A DNA stretch of 64,000 nucleotides from an uncultured Pontibacter sp. (GCA_947499125.1 CANMMP010000002.1:186001-250000); one strand, 5' to 3'; positions 44,329-54,118 are shown, counted from the stretch's first letter. The notes: a model not told the origin generated them from the letters alone. Numbers and translations are program-made.

Positions 44329-45513
44329 TTATAGTTTCTCGATAACCAGGGCAGATGCGCCACCGCCACCGTTACAGATACCAGTCACACCAATTTTACC
44401 GCCTTTTTTATCCAGTACGTTGCAAAGTGTAGTTACAATACGCGCACCAGAAGCACCCAGTGGGTGACCTAATGATACTGCACCACCAAATACGTTTACG
44501 TTACCGCCTTCCAGGCCAAGTTTCTGGTTGTTCGCAATAGATACTACCGAGAAAGCTTCGTTTATTTCATAGAAATCAACTTCTTCCGGGGTAACACCAG
44601 CGTTTTTAAGCGCTTTAGGAATAGCCAGTGAAGGAGTAGTGGTAAACCAGATAGGATCCTGCTCGGCATCAGCAAAACCACGGATCTTCGCGATCGGCTT
44701 CACGCCAAGCTCTTCGGCTTTCTCTTTGCTCATTAATAGCAGGGCAGCAGCACCATCGTTCAAAGTAGAAGCATTGGCAGCTGTTACTGTTCCGGCTTTA
44801 TCAAATACAGGACGCAGGCCAGGTATCTTATCGAAGCTTACTTTTTTGTACTCTTCATCTTCCGTTACAACTATAGGATCTTTACCACGCTGTGGAATTT
44901 CAATCGGAATGATCTCATCTTTCATTAAGCCGGCTTCAGCAGCTTCAGCTGATTTTTTATATGAACCGATCGCATATTCGTCCTGCATCTCGCGGGTGAT
45001 CTTCATTTCGCGGGCAGTGTTTTCAGCGGCGTTACCCATATGGAAGTCGTTGTAAACATCCCACAGACCATCTCTGATCAAACCATCCGTCATCTGACCG
45101 TGGCCTAATTTAGCACCAAAACGCGCATTGCCTAAATAGTAAGGCACGTTGCTCATGCTCTCCATACCGCCTGCAACTATAACATCTTTATGGCCCAGCA
45201 TAATAGCCTGAGCTGCAAACATGATGGCTTTTGTACCAGATGCACAAACCTTGTTTATAGTTGTACACTCTACGTTATAACCCAAACCAGCTTTAACTGC
45301 AGCCTGGCGTGCAGGCGCCTGGCCCACGTTAGCCGACAGCACGTTACCCATAATAACTTCCTGAACAAGCTCTTTGTCGATGCCTGCTTTTTCTACAGCA
45401 CCTTTAATAGCAGCCGCGCCCAGGTCAGTAGCAGATAGGCTTGCCAAAGCGCCGCCAAAGCTGCCAATCGGAGTACGGACAGCTGAAATAATATATACTT
45501 CTTTTGTTTGCAT
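44329..45513 (-). CDS. Acetyl-CoA C-acetyltransferase (thiolase)
   Basis: Thiolase making acetoacetyl-CoA from two acetyl-CoA or the reverse in fatty-acid breakdown. From the ATG at 45513 it is 394 residues; the frame is open 13 codons further but the family start is MQTKEVYIISAVRTPIG. Catalytic residues match the biosynthetic thiolase pattern: Cys90 (NKVCASGTK), His350 (GHPLGASGARI) and Cys380 (GICNGGGGASA). No beta-oxidation partners are next to it, so the direction of use is open. Confidence 0.93.
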   Translation of the reverse strand: MQTKEVYIISAVRTPIGSFGGALASLSATDLGAAAIKGAVEKAGIDKELVQEVIMGNVLSANVGQAPARQAAVKAGLGYNVECTTINKVCASGTKAIMFAAQAIMLGHKDVIVAGGMESMSNVPYYLGNARFGAKLGHGQMTDGLIRDGLWDVYNDFHMGNAAENTAREMKITREMQDEYAIGSYKKSAEAAEAGLMKDEIIPIEIPQRGKDPIVVTEDEEYKKVSFDKIPGLRPVFDKAGTVTAANASTLNDGAAALLLMSKEKAEELGVKPIAKIRGFADAEQDPIWFTTTPSLAIPKALKNAGVTPEEVDFYEINEAFSVVSIANNQKLGLEGGNVNVFGGAVSLGHPLGASGARIVTTLCNVLDKKGGKIGVTGICNGGGGASALVIEKL

Positions 45514-45552
45514 GATTTTGTATGGATTTAATTGGTACTGTGAAATTATCAT

Positions 45553-45883
45553 GATTTACACTTAAAACCAAACGCACGTTAGGTAAAGCTAAGTGCAAAG
45601 CACCGATCTGAATTTATACTTCTGTTTACCTGGGTAAACGGGTTCTCTTATAATACAACTGATTTAAGGCTGTTTTGTGCATTCCATTTTTAATAAAGGC
45701 AAGTATAATCCAGTTCTAAAACTATAAAGTATAGGCTGTTTATAGTATTTTATAGTAGATAAATAGAAATAAATTATGGAATTAGGGCTAGGGTGGGGCA
45801 TGTTTTTAAACCTTTCGTGGTTTTGGTTATCTTTAGATACGAACTACTATAACTGATACTTAACCAACAGATTAAACCTAAGG
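45553..45883. other. Divergent spacer, thiolase and S9 peptidase
   Basis: No gene seen. A near-match promoter box TATCTTTA at 45828-45835 could serve the S9 peptidase gene (leader of about 40-50 bases) with only a T-run where the upstream box should be. Several TATAGTTT/AGTATA motifs occur near 45700-45770. Confidence 0.35.
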
Positions 45884-48784
45884 ATGAAGAAATTTTTATA
45901 CCTGGCGGTGCTGGGCAGTCTGGGCGTAATGCAGGCTCAGGGGCAACAGCAGTCGGCTAAAAAACCACTCACCCACGATGTGTACGATAGCTGGAAAGGC
46001 GTTGAAGGAGAGAAGATATCCAACAACGGCAAGTACGTGCTATACAACGTGAACCCGCAGGAAGGTGACGGCGAACTGATGATGCGAGACCTGGTAACGA
46101 ACAAGCAAACCAGCTACGACCGCGGTACCAGAGCCAGCTTTACAAACGATAGTCGTTACGCTGTTTTCCAGATAAAGCCGGAATACCAGAAAGTGCGCGC
46201 GCTTAAACTTAAAAAGAAGAAAGCCGACGACCTGCCAAAAGACTCGCTGGCGATCGTGATGCTGGAAAGTATGAACGTGGTAAAGATACCGCGTGTAAAA
46301 TCGTACCAGCTACCGAAAGAAGGAAACAATTGGGTGGCTTATCAACTGGAAAAAGAGCTTCCGGCCAAAAAGGATAAGAAGAAAGCCGATACAACCGCCA
46401 CAGGCGAAACCCCTGCAGTAACAGCAGAGAAGAAAAAGGATGCTAAAAAGGCACCTGAAAAGAACAAGAAGTATAAAGGTACCGAACTGGTACTGCGCAA
46501 CCTGCAAAGTGGCCAGGAGCAACGCTACGACCGCGTTATAGATTATACTTTCTCGGAAAAGGGTAACATGCTCTACTTTATTAAAGATGAGCTGGACTCG
46601 CTGCACAAGGCTGGTGTATATGCTGTTAGCACCTCTGACCTGAAAGTGATACCTATAGACACCGGAAAAGTAACCTATAAAAACCTGACATCAGACAAAG
46701 CAGGGGAGCAGCTGGCATTTGTGGCAACCAACGATACCCTGGAAGCTGAGATCCGCTATTTTGGCCTGCACCACTGGACTAAAAAAGACAATCGTAAAAC
46801 TGTACTTGCCGACACAACCGGAAAAGGATTACCAAAAGACTGGATGGTAAGCGAATACGGCAGATTGAATTTTTCGGAAGATGGCAAGCGCCTGTTCTTC
46901 GGTACGTTCCCGCGCCCGACCCGCTATGAAAAAGACACCACGCAACTGGAGGAAGACAAAGTAAGTCTGGACATCTGGACCTATAACGATCCGCTTATAC
47001 AGCCCATGCAGCTCAAGAACAAAGACCGCGACCTGAAGCAGTCGTTCCTGGCCATGTATGACCTGAAAGGTAAAAAAATGCAGCAGCTGGCAACTTTGGA
47101 AGTGCCTGATGTATACCTGGATGCTTATGGTAAAGGTGATGTAGCGCTGGGTGTAAGCGACGAGAAGTATAAATTCACGATTGGGTACGAAACCCCGACC
47201 CGCAAAGACGCCTACCTGATAGACCTGAAAAAGGGAACACGCAAGCAGGTGCTAACTGAAACAAGAGGTTATCCGCGCTTATCGCCGATGGGTGATTATG
47301 TATTCTGGTACGAGCCAACCGATAGCAGCTGGCATACATTATCTACCAAAAACAGCAAAAAGTATAACCTTACCAAACGCATAGGCCTGCCATTTTACGA
47401 CGAGAGCAACGATGTGCCTGCACTGCCAGGTTCGTATGGTTCGGCTGGCTGGGTAGAAGATGATAGCTACCTGCTGGTGTATGATAAGTATGATATCTGG
47501 AAGCTGGACCCAAGTGGCAAAAAAGCCCCAGTAAACCTGACAGACAAGTATGGTCGCCAGAATAAATTTACTTTCCGCTACGAGCAACTGAACGAAGAAG
47601 AGAAGTTTATACCTGAAAACGCTACGCTATACTTAAGCGCATTCAACAATACCAATAAATCTGGTGGGTTCTTTCGTGATTATGTAAACAAAGATGCTAA
47701 GCCTGAGAAACTGGTAATGACGGAGCACGGCTATAACCGCCTGGCCAAGGCTAAAAATGATAACCGTTTTACATTCCGTAAAGGCTCTTTCCGCGATTAC
47801 CCGGACCTGTACATAACTTCTGCATTTGATAATATTACCCAGCTGAGCAATGCTAACCCGCAGATGAAGGACTATAAGTGGGGAACAGTTGAACTGGTAA
47901 GCTGGAAATCGACAGATGGTATACCGTTAGAAGGTTTGTTGTATAAGCCTGAAAATTTCGACCCGAACAAGAAGTACCCGATGATGGTGTATTTCTACGA
48001 GCGTTCTTCGGATGGCCTGCACAGCCACCGTGTGCCAGCGCCAAGTGCTTCGGTTATTAATATACCACTGTTTGTAAGCAACGATTACCTGGTATTTGTG
48101 CCGGACATAGTATACAAAAATGGTTACCCGGGCGAGAGCGCCATGGACTGTATTATACCGGGTGTGCAAATGCTGGTGCGCCAGGGTTTTGTAGATGATA
48201 AGAATATGGCGTTGCAGGGGCAGAGCTGGGGAGGTTACCAGATCGCGTATATGGTTACCAAAACCAACCTGTTTAAAGCAGCCATGGCCGGTGCACCAGT
48301 TTCTAACATGACGAGTGCTTATGGTGGTATACGTTGGGGTACAGGCCTTAGCCGCCAGTTCCAGTACGAGCAGACACAAAGCCGTATAGGTGGCACGCTA
48401 TGGGAAAAGCCGATGCAGTTTATCGAGAACTCTCCACTGTTCTTTGCCGACCGTGTGGAAACGCCACTCCTGATAATGCACAACGATAACGATGGTGCTG
48501 TTCCGTGGTATCAGGGTATAGAGTACTTTATGGCACTGCGTCGCCTGAATAAGCCTGTCTGGATGCTGGTTTACAACGGCGAAGAGCACAACCTGATGCA
48601 GCGCAAAAACCGCAAAGACCTTTCGGTGCGTATGTCGCAGTTCTTTGATTATTACCTGAAAGGAAAGCCAATGCCAGTTTGGATGAAGAAGGGCGTACCG
48701 TCTATCCTGAAAGGAAAAGATTATGGTTTAGAACTAGTGGAGCCAGAGCCGCAGCCCGAAGTTGCCGGCGAAGCATCAGAATAA
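45884..48784 (+). CDS. S9 family (prolyl oligopeptidase-like) exported peptidase
   Basis: A 966-residue serine peptidase with signal peptide (cleavage probably near 18-20), expected in the periplasm. A beta-propeller region fills about 30-690 and the alpha/beta-hydrolase domain about 700-940. Catalytic residues are Ser781 (GQSWGGY), Asp870 (HNDNDGAVPW) and His902 (GEEHNLM). Between about 155 and 200 lies a Lys/Ala/Glu-rich insert (KKDKKKADTTATGET..., AEKKKDAKKAPEKNKK) that looks disordered and is not part of the propeller. The C-terminus adds an acidic tail. It probably degrades peptides after an endopeptidase; specificity unknown. Confidence 0.88.
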   Translation: MKKFLYLAVLGSLGVMQAQGQQQSAKKPLTHDVYDSWKGVEGEKISNNGKYVLYNVNPQEGDGELMMRDLVTNKQTSYDRGTRASFTNDSRYAVFQIKPEYQKVRALKLKKKKADDLPKDSLAIVMLESMNVVKIPRVKSYQLPKEGNNWVAYQLEKELPAKKDKKKADTTATGETPAVTAEKKKDAKKAPEKNKKYKGTELVLRNLQSGQEQRYDRVIDYTFSEKGNMLYFIKDELDSLHKAGVYAVSTSDLKVIPIDTGKVTYKNLTSDKAGEQLAFVATNDTLEAEIRYFGLHHWTKKDNRKTVLADTTGKGLPKDWMVSEYGRLNFSEDGKRLFFGTFPRPTRYEKDTTQLEEDKVSLDIWTYNDPLIQPMQLKNKDRDLKQSFLAMYDLKGKKMQQLATLEVPDVYLDAYGKGDVALGVSDEKYKFTIGYETPTRKDAYLIDLKKGTRKQVLTETRGYPRLSPMGDYVFWYEPTDSSWHTLSTKNSKKYNLTKRIGLPFYDESNDVPALPGSYGSAGWVEDDSYLLVYDKYDIWKLDPSGKKAPVNLTDKYGRQNKFTFRYEQLNEEEKFIPENATLYLSAFNNTNKSGGFFRDYVNKDAKPEKLVMTEHGYNRLAKAKNDNRFTFRKGSFRDYPDLYITSAFDNITQLSNANPQMKDYKWGTVELVSWKSTDGIPLEGLLYKPENFDPNKKYPMMVYFYERSSDGLHSHRVPAPSASVINIPLFVSNDYLVFVPDIVYKNGYPGESAMDCIIPGVQMLVRQGFVDDKNMALQGQSWGGYQIAYMVTKTNLFKAAMAGAPVSNMTSAYGGIRWGTGLSRQFQYEQTQSRIGGTLWEKPMQFIENSPLFFADRVETPLLIMHNDNDGAVPWYQGIEYFMALRRLNKPVWMLVYNGEEHNLMQRKNRKDLSVRMSQFFDYYLKGKPMPVWMKKGVPSILKGKDYGLELVEPEPQPEVAGEASE

Positions 48785-48807
48785 ACTATAAGTTTAAGAT
48801 AAAAGAA

Positions 48808-48839
48808 AAGGGAGCAGGTTTATACCTGCTCCCTTTTTT
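48808..48839. terminator. Bidirectional terminator
   Basis: AAAGGGAGCAGGT and ACCTGCTCCCTTT stem with a short TTAT loop and T-run. It lies between the S9 peptidase gene (plus) and the CHRD-like lipoprotein gene (minus). Confidence 0.88.
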
Positions 48840-48867
48840 AATGAATATCAGTGGAACTTATTCTATT

Positions 48868-49524
48868 TTATTTACCATTATTAGCTGGCTTTATAGCACC
48901 ACATGCAACCGGTAGGGTGGCAACATACATTTCGTCTGTTGGTTCTCCATCCACTATCAGCCCTTCAACAGTTAAACCGTGCAGCACAATAACGTTGTTC
49001 TGAAGAGGCAATAGATCTGCAGAAACTTCAAACGTCTGCGTATAGTTTATAGTACCATCTGCATCTGCAATCGGGAAATCTAAAGGTGCCATAGGCGGTG
49101 TTAACTCAAGTGAAAGTAGTACCGGGCCATAAAAAGGAGCACCTTCGGTCAGGTCTATAAACCCATCACCATTTGTATCAGCAGACATTGGCGGACATTT
49201 AGCATTTTTATTACTATCAATAAAGCCATGTATGTGCTGCGGGTGTACCATGTTAGGCTCCAAACCAGTTGCAGCTATGTGTACTGTAAGCATATTTCCG
49301 TCCAGCGTCAGGGTAGCTGTCCCCATCACACCAGAATTATTCAGAGACATCAGATCTGCGGTGTATGTCTTATCTAGGTTAAACGATTTTCCTCGGTGTG
49401 CATCCTGAGCGTTAACAGATTGTAAAGTTGCATCAGGAGATACCTCATTAGACTCGCAGGCAGAAAACGCAAAAAGTGAAACTACAGCAGCAATACCAGT
49501 AGTTCTTCGTAACAGATTTTTCAT
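48868..49524 (-). CDS. CHRD-like lipoprotein with EF-hand-type loop
   Basis: A 218-residue lipoprotein (lipobox FSAC). The domain at about 50-210 resembles the CHRD/Cu-Zn-SOD-like beta sandwich: YTADLMSLNNSGVMGTATLTLDG strands, HPQHIHGFID with paired His (about 94-103), and a late VIVLHGLTVEG with a third His. A calcium-type loop DTNGDGFIDLTEG lies in the middle (about 115-127). Metal binding is suggested by His and Asp layout but no catalytic Cu/Zn set can be proven. Probably at the cell surface or periplasm. Monocistronic. Confidence 0.72.
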   Translation of the reverse strand: MKNLLRRTTGIAAVVSLFAFSACESNEVSPDATLQSVNAQDAHRGKSFNLDKTYTADLMSLNNSGVMGTATLTLDGNMLTVHIAATGLEPNMVHPQHIHGFIDSNKNAKCPPMSADTNGDGFIDLTEGAPFYGPVLLSLELTPPMAPLDFPIADADGTINYTQTFEVSADLLPLQNNVIVLHGLTVEGLIVDGEPTDEMYVATLPVACGAIKPANNGK

Positions 49525-49902
49525 AAATTTTATTTTTAAGTTTAGAATATACCCTTAAGAACAAAGAGTTAAACCTATAGTTATCGGTGAGATACCAGGT
49601 AATACTTTTTACTGGTAAAGGGAGGTAATTTGTAAGAGAGAGGACTTATTATAGAAGTCAATCGCTTAAGAAATCTAGAGGTTTTAAAATATGATAGGTT
49701 TTCTGAATGCTACCAATGTTCGTGTGATATATTTTAGTATAGGAATAATTATAAAATTCCGAAAATCATCTTGTGTAGAAAGTAAATGACTCGTTGACTT
49801 TAGCTAACTATGGAATACAACTGATATATAGTGTAGCCAGCTTAAGAATTAATATTAGCTAAAAGGAAAAGAAAAGCATATACTTTCGGAGAACTGTACT
49901 TT
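49525..49902. other. AT-rich spacer of about 380 bases
   Basis: I see no gene, terminator or consensus promoter in it. A few TATAGTT and ATACTTTCGG motifs are present. Confidence 0.4.
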
Positions 49903-50346
49903 TTAAATTTCAGTGTATCCGTCCAGGCTACTTAGTGGCTGATTAGTTTTCATGAACTGGCCGGTGCCGAATGCTACTTCTTTGCCCTTATCATTATACA
50001 GAGTGCTTTCAGCTACGAACAGATTCTTACCGATTGTGCGGAGCTTGCCAATTGCTTTTATAGTTCCGCCGGTTACCGGGCGCACCAGGTTTATCTGGAA
50101 TGATGACGTAACTATAAACACATCCTGCACCACCGACGCTACTGCAAAGTATGCTGCATCATCTAACAACTTAAAGTATAAAGCGCCATGCATGGCGTTG
50201 GCTCCGTGGTTATACTTTGGGTGTACCGGCAATGTAATTTCTGCGGTCTGGTGGTGTATAGTTATCTTGCTGCCATCTATAAACTGTTGTATAGCGGCTT
50301 TGTAGTATAATGTTTCGAGTTGGCGGTAGTGCTGTGTCGCTTCCAT
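49903..50346 (-). CDS. PaaI-type hotdog thioesterase
   Basis: A 148-residue hotdog-fold protein (from the ATG at 50346; an earlier start at 50418 adds a hydrophobic stretch unlike the family). The core is NAMHGALYFKLLDDAAYFA (about 50-68), with the HG turn at 53-54 and Asp62/Asp63 on the helix, as in acyl-CoA thioesterases of the PaaI/YigI type. Substrate unknown. It is one of two hotdog genes within 1.5 kb on this strand, flanking an HD-domain gene. Confidence 0.85.
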   Translation of the reverse strand: MEATQHYRQLETLYYKAAIQQFIDGSKITIHHQTAEITLPVHPKYNHGANAMHGALYFKLLDDAAYFAVASVVQDVFIVTSSFQINLVRPVTGGTIKAIGKLRTIGKNLFVAESTLYNDKGKEVAFGTGQFMKTNQPLSSLDGYTEI

Positions 50347-50466
50347 GAGGCTATAGTTTATGGCAGGCAAGTATACAAAGTATAAACTGCATAAGTATAG
50401 CTGTGCCTGTAAAAACAAAAAGGCGCGGATAAATCCGACGCCTCCTGTTTTCGTTCGTTTGTTATA

Positions 50467-51102
50467 TTATGCCATGGTACTGCGGGAGGCCAGACGGGCC
50501 AGCACATTTGTAGTGGATATGCCGGCATCTTCCATTTTCTGAACACCTTGTTCCTGTATCAGGTTCTTGAGCTGCTCCAGGCAGGAATCAAAACCAGTGT
50601 GAGCACCCATCTTAAACACATTTTCCTGTTCTACATCAAGCCAGGTATTTATATCAGCCTGGTTGTGTTGCAGGCGTACTTCTAATTTATCGAGGGCATT
50701 GGCTACTTTCGCTTCGTAGGTTTCATTTGCTTCAAACTCGTGCCATAGCTCGTACACCATTTGCCCGATGCCGTTGCCTAACTTAGTGCGAAGGCTCTCG
50801 ATTGCTGCCAGCTCTTTCTGCTGTTTTTCAATTTTCTGGGCTTCTGAAAGTATAGTAAAGGCAGGTATGTCGCCGGCTTCTACTTCAACAAGGTCGTGTA
50901 TGATAACCATTTTCAGGAGGCGTGCGGTGTTTACCTCTTCATCAAGATATGGTTCTAACAACACTGCCATCAGGGCCATGCGCCAGGTATGTTCGGCCAC
51001 GCTTTCCTGCCTGCCATCCGATAACCAGCTGTGCCGCATTTCACTTTTCAGTTTTTCGGCGAGGCAAAGTACCTCCATAATGTTTTTAAGTTCTCTTTTC
51101 AT
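50467..51102 (-). CDS. HD domain hydrolase (YfbR/HDDC2-like)
   Basis: A 211-residue cytosolic protein with a metal-binding HD domain: His38 (SVAEHTWRM), His69-Asp70 (IIHDLVE) and a later Asp in NALDKLE. The arrangement matches 5'-deoxynucleotidase-like proteins (YfbR, HDDC2), so phosphate removal from nucleotides is likely. The start at 51102 (MKRELKN) is chosen over one 11 codons upstream. The C-terminal helices (about 165-211) extend past the usual domain. Same strand as both neighbouring thioesterase genes. Confidence 0.85.
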   Translation of the reverse strand: MKRELKNIMEVLCLAEKLKSEMRHSWLSDGRQESVAEHTWRMALMAVLLEPYLDEEVNTARLLKMVIIHDLVEVEAGDIPAFTILSEAQKIEKQQKELAAIESLRTKLGNGIGQMVYELWHEFEANETYEAKVANALDKLEVRLQHNQADINTWLDVEQENVFKMGAHTGFDSCLEQLKNLIQEQGVQKMEDAGISTTNVLARLASRSTMA

Positions 51103-51249
51103 AATAAGGTTGTTGCGTATGGCAGTGGCAGGCAATTTATTTTACTTGTGCCGCTGATGTGCTTTACAAGTAAGAGCCAGAAATCGACAGGATGGTTGCA
51201 AGCCGGATCGTTTTTTTATTTTAAAACGGAAATATATCAGCAGCTGATG

Positions 51250-51759
51250 TTATACTTTGGCAACGGCAGCCGCCCTGAGTTCTTTTACGCGCTCTTCAAA
51301 CATCATCGGGTCTTTGCCTTCGCCAAGTATAGCTACCGACCTAAAAAGCTCAACTAAATGCTCTTCGTGCTGTGTTTTCCGGCCAAGCTTTACATCAATA
51401 TAGCTAAAGCGTATCCAGGCCACCGACTTAATTTCTGCCGTTTTATTATCCAGCATCAGGGCTTCGGTTAAAATATCTGTATCAGTAAACCAGCGCAGGT
51501 TAGTCCGTATAGTTACAGCTTCCATCAGTTTAGCTTCGCACAAATAGGCCATTTGGTTAGTTGATACTACCCAGGCTTTGCCGGCGGCTTTCATGTGGCG
51601 GTATATATCCAGGTTATAGTTGTCGCGTAACTGGTCTTCGCGCGCGTTCAGGAAGTAGTCGGTATAGCGGCCATTGTTCAGGTGCCCGAACGGGTCGCAA
51701 TCTTCAAAACGGATCAGGGCATTGCTTTCAAGATACTGCGGTAAATTGGTTGTGGTCAT
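51250..51759 (-). CDS. Acyl-CoA thioesterase, 4HBT/YbgC-like
   Basis: Hotdog-fold thioesterase of 169 residues. The active-site block is FEDCDPFGHLNNGRYTDYF with Asp22 of DPFGHLNN in the position of the catalytic Asp of 4-hydroxybenzoyl-CoA thioesterases. A later AWIRFSYID strand and a C-terminal helix complete the fold. The substrate is not predictable. No membrane or signal segment. Confidence 0.88.
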   Translation of the reverse strand: MTTTNLPQYLESNALIRFEDCDPFGHLNNGRYTDYFLNAREDQLRDNYNLDIYRHMKAAGKAWVVSTNQMAYLCEAKLMEAVTIRTNLRWFTDTDILTEALMLDNKTAEIKSVAWIRFSYIDVKLGRKTQHEEHLVELFRSVAILGEGKDPMMFEERVKELRAAAVAKV

Positions 51760-51950
51760 AGCTTTATTTTATTTGATGGAGTTAACAGTCAGATATAAAT
51801 GATTGTTCTGATCCTTTATATCTGATCTCTAAAGTATAAAGGTAAAAGGGCGAAGTATAGCTATTGAGTTTGATCTTCTTGATTATAGATTACTTCCTTA
51901 ACGCTGGTTTCGTGAACGCATTGCCTTTCCCGGTATTGGTATATAATAGT

Positions 51951-52868
51951 TTACCAGTCAGGAGAGTTTTTCTCTTTTTTGCTTTTTGGCTTTTTGGGTA
52001 GTTGTTGCAGGTATTGTAGTTCGGCATCGCGCATCGCGTTCAGCAGCATTTTAGCCTTTTCGGTACTTATCCGCACACGTTTTCTATCGGCCTGGGTACG
52101 CGCCAGGGCATCCTCGTCCGGCGAAGCAAATTCGGAGCTGTTGCGTTGGTTTATTGGGTTGTTCTGTTCCTGGCTCTGCAACTGCTGACCTTTGGTATTG
52201 CCTGTTTCGTTTCCGCTGGCCTCTTCCCGGTTTTGTTTTTGCTGGCCTTTATCACCACTATTTTGTTGCTGCTCGCCCTCCGGGTTGGCATCGGGTTTTT
52301 CCACCTCGTCCTCACGGTCACCGTTAGCATCCGGGTTTAACTTTGGTTGTTCCTGCTGCTGTTCGTCGTAGGCCGGTGGAGGTGGTTGGTTCTCGGTTTG
52401 CTGCGGAGTTTTAGTCTCTTCCGCTTTTTCAGGATGCAATGCCAGGTACTTTTTTACGAGTTCATAATTATAACGCGCAGTTTCATTTTCCGGGTTATCT
52501 ATAAGTGCCTGTCTGAACAGCGATAATGCCTGTGTATACTTTTTGTTTTGCCCGGCTATGTTACCTAACTGCATATGAACGATAGCTCTTATAGGTGCAG
52601 ATTTGTGGTCAGCAAGCAAATGGTATTGCTCTTTTGCCTCAGCCAGCATACTGGCCTTATAGTAAGTATGAGCCAGGTTCAGGCGCAGCTTATCATCCTT
52701 CACTTCAAGGTCGTTTAGCAGGTAATTATAAGCGGTGATGGCCTCGGCATAGTTTTCCTGCTGATAGGCTTTGTTAGCTCGGGCTGTATAGTCGTTGATC
52801 CGGGTTATAGTTTGCACACCGGCCCCGGGCAGTCCCAAAAACAAAAGTATAGCCAACAACTGTTTCAT
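51951..52868 (-). CDS. BatC-like TPR protein
   Basis: A 305-residue exported protein (signal about 1-19) with tetratricopeptide repeats at about 25-145 (ANKAYQQENYAEAITAYNYLL; KYTQALSLFRQALIDNPENETARYNYEL region). A long low-complexity stretch rich in Gln, Glu, Pro and Asn spans about 150-255, then a basic helix (ARTQADRKRVRISTEKAKMLLNAMRDAE region) and a Lys-rich C-terminus. This order is typical of BatC in Bacteroidota aerotolerance operons. Its ATG overlaps the end of the upstream VWA gene by four bases. Confidence 0.85.
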   Translation of the reverse strand: MKQLLAILLFLGLPGAGVQTITRINDYTARANKAYQQENYAEAITAYNYLLNDLEVKDDKLRLNLAHTYYKASMLAEAKEQYHLLADHKSAPIRAIVHMQLGNIAGQNKKYTQALSLFRQALIDNPENETARYNYELVKKYLALHPEKAEETKTPQQTENQPPPPAYDEQQQEQPKLNPDANGDREDEVEKPDANPEGEQQQNSGDKGQQKQNREEASGNETGNTKGQQLQSQEQNNPINQRNSSEFASPDEDALARTQADRKRVRISTEKAKMLLNAMRDAELQYLQQLPKKPKSKKEKNSPDW

Positions 52869-53836
52869 ATCCTGATCAGTTTTACGGTTAGCAGGGCATC
52901 AAATAAGATAAGTATAAGCGCCAGCACCAACGGATAAATATACTTGTTTGCAGTTACATCTATTGTTTTGCTCTCGCGCAGTTCTCCTTCAATATTATTT
53001 ATAGCACTTATCAGGCGGCTGATTTCACTTATGCGGTCATTAATTTCAAAATATCGGCCATTTGTTAGTTCAGCCAGTTGCATAAGCGGTTCCGACTGCA
53101 GCCTGGTTACGACAACATTCCCTTCGTTATCCCGCTTAAAGCGTTTGCCCTGCGGTATGCGGCTGCCATCTGGTGTGCCGACTCCTACTGTATAAACGCG
53201 GATATTCTGCTCGTTCAGTTGTTCAGCCAGCAGTTCAGTGCCTTTGCCAAATTGTTCACCGTCGCTTATCAGCACCAGCACACGCGCTTTCTGTTCCTGG
53301 GTCGTTGGGTTGCCTTGTTCTCCAAATTTTTCGAGAGTGAGGTGTAGCAACGGGTCGTAGTTAGTGCCTGTGTTTGGCAGCAGGCCGGTATGCAGGGTGC
53401 GGGTATAAAGCTGCAGGGCATTCTGGTCGTAAGTCAGTGGGCTTTGTATATAAGCATCATCGCCGAAAACCATAAGCCCGATGCGGTCGGAGTTAAAACG
53501 GTTTATAAGCCGGAGCACTTCCTGTTTCGATTTTTCGAGACGGGAGGGAAGCACATCTGTCGCATTCATGGATGCCGAAAGGTCTACAGCGATGTAGAGG
53601 TCCTTGCCTATAGTTCGAATTTCCTTTTTCATGGCTCCGAACGAGGGACCAAGTATAGCTATGATGAGCAGCAGCACATACAGGTGGCGCAACACAAACT
53701 TTACCCATATGCCATGCGGTCGCTGCCCGAAAAAGAGTGCCACTTTATGCACACGCCACAGGTAACCCAGGTACAGCCCGAAGAAGAGTGTACCGAACAG
53801 GATCTCCAGTAGTGTTATGCTTTGGTACCAGGTCAT
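52865..53836 (-). CDS. BatB-like VWA domain protein
   Basis: Inner-membrane protein of 323 residues (ATG at 53836). Two N-terminal helices (about 5-25 and 45-65), then a von Willebrand A domain at about 78-265 with the MIDAS motif D85-L-S87-A-S89 (AVDLSASMNATD), a TGTNYD loop and the SDGEQ motif, and a C-terminal helix (about 300-320). The layout is that of BatA/BatB; overlap with the TPR gene favours BatB. No moxR, batA, batD or batE is near, so this is a reduced or split Bat locus. A promoter-like box is at 53897-53904. Confidence 0.87.
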   Translation of the reverse strand: MTWYQSITLLEILFGTLFFGLYLGYLWRVHKVALFFGQRPHGIWVKFVLRHLYVLLLIIAILGPSFGAMKKEIRTIGKDLYIAVDLSASMNATDVLPSRLEKSKQEVLRLINRFNSDRIGLMVFGDDAYIQSPLTYDQNALQLYTRTLHTGLLPNTGTNYDPLLHLTLEKFGEQGNPTTQEQKARVLVLISDGEQFGKGTELLAEQLNEQNIRVYTVGVGTPDGSRIPQGKRFKRDNEGNVVVTRLQSEPLMQLAELTNGRYFEINDRISEISRLISAINNIEGELRESKTIDVTANKYIYPLVLALILILFDALLTVKLIRI

Positions 53837-53896
53837 GGTTATAGTTAATAAAGGCAGAAGCAACACAATATGCTTTGCCTGTAAGCGCTGTATTTA

Positions 53897-53904
53897 CAAA
53901 GATA
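53897..53904 (-). promoter_or_regulatory. Predicted -7 box of batB-batC
   Basis: Minus-strand TATCTTTG, exact TAnnTTTG, giving a start point near 53890 and a leader of about 55 bases. The upstream box is poor (TTTCTG at about 16 bases). Confidence 0.4.
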
Positions 53905-54084
53905 CAGAAATAACTATTGGCAGAAACTATGCATCTGCCGGCTTTAAAACGTGATTATGCATGATTTTTTATAGCAGCTGTAATTTTTTTTCGGAGCCGG
54001 GTATTTAGAAGCCGGTTTAAAATCAATTACTTAGCTGTAACAGTTTCCTGTGTTATGAAATATGGCTCTAAAAAGGGATTAAAT

Positions 54085-54118
54085 TTTGAGCAGAGCTATT
54101 GCGCGAAGGATAAGTTTG
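54085..54118 (+). promoter_or_regulatory. Predicted promoter of tRNA-Ser
   Basis: TTTG (54085-54088), 22 bases, TAAGTTTG (54111-54118). Start point near 54124, 30 bases before the tRNA. Confidence 0.55.
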
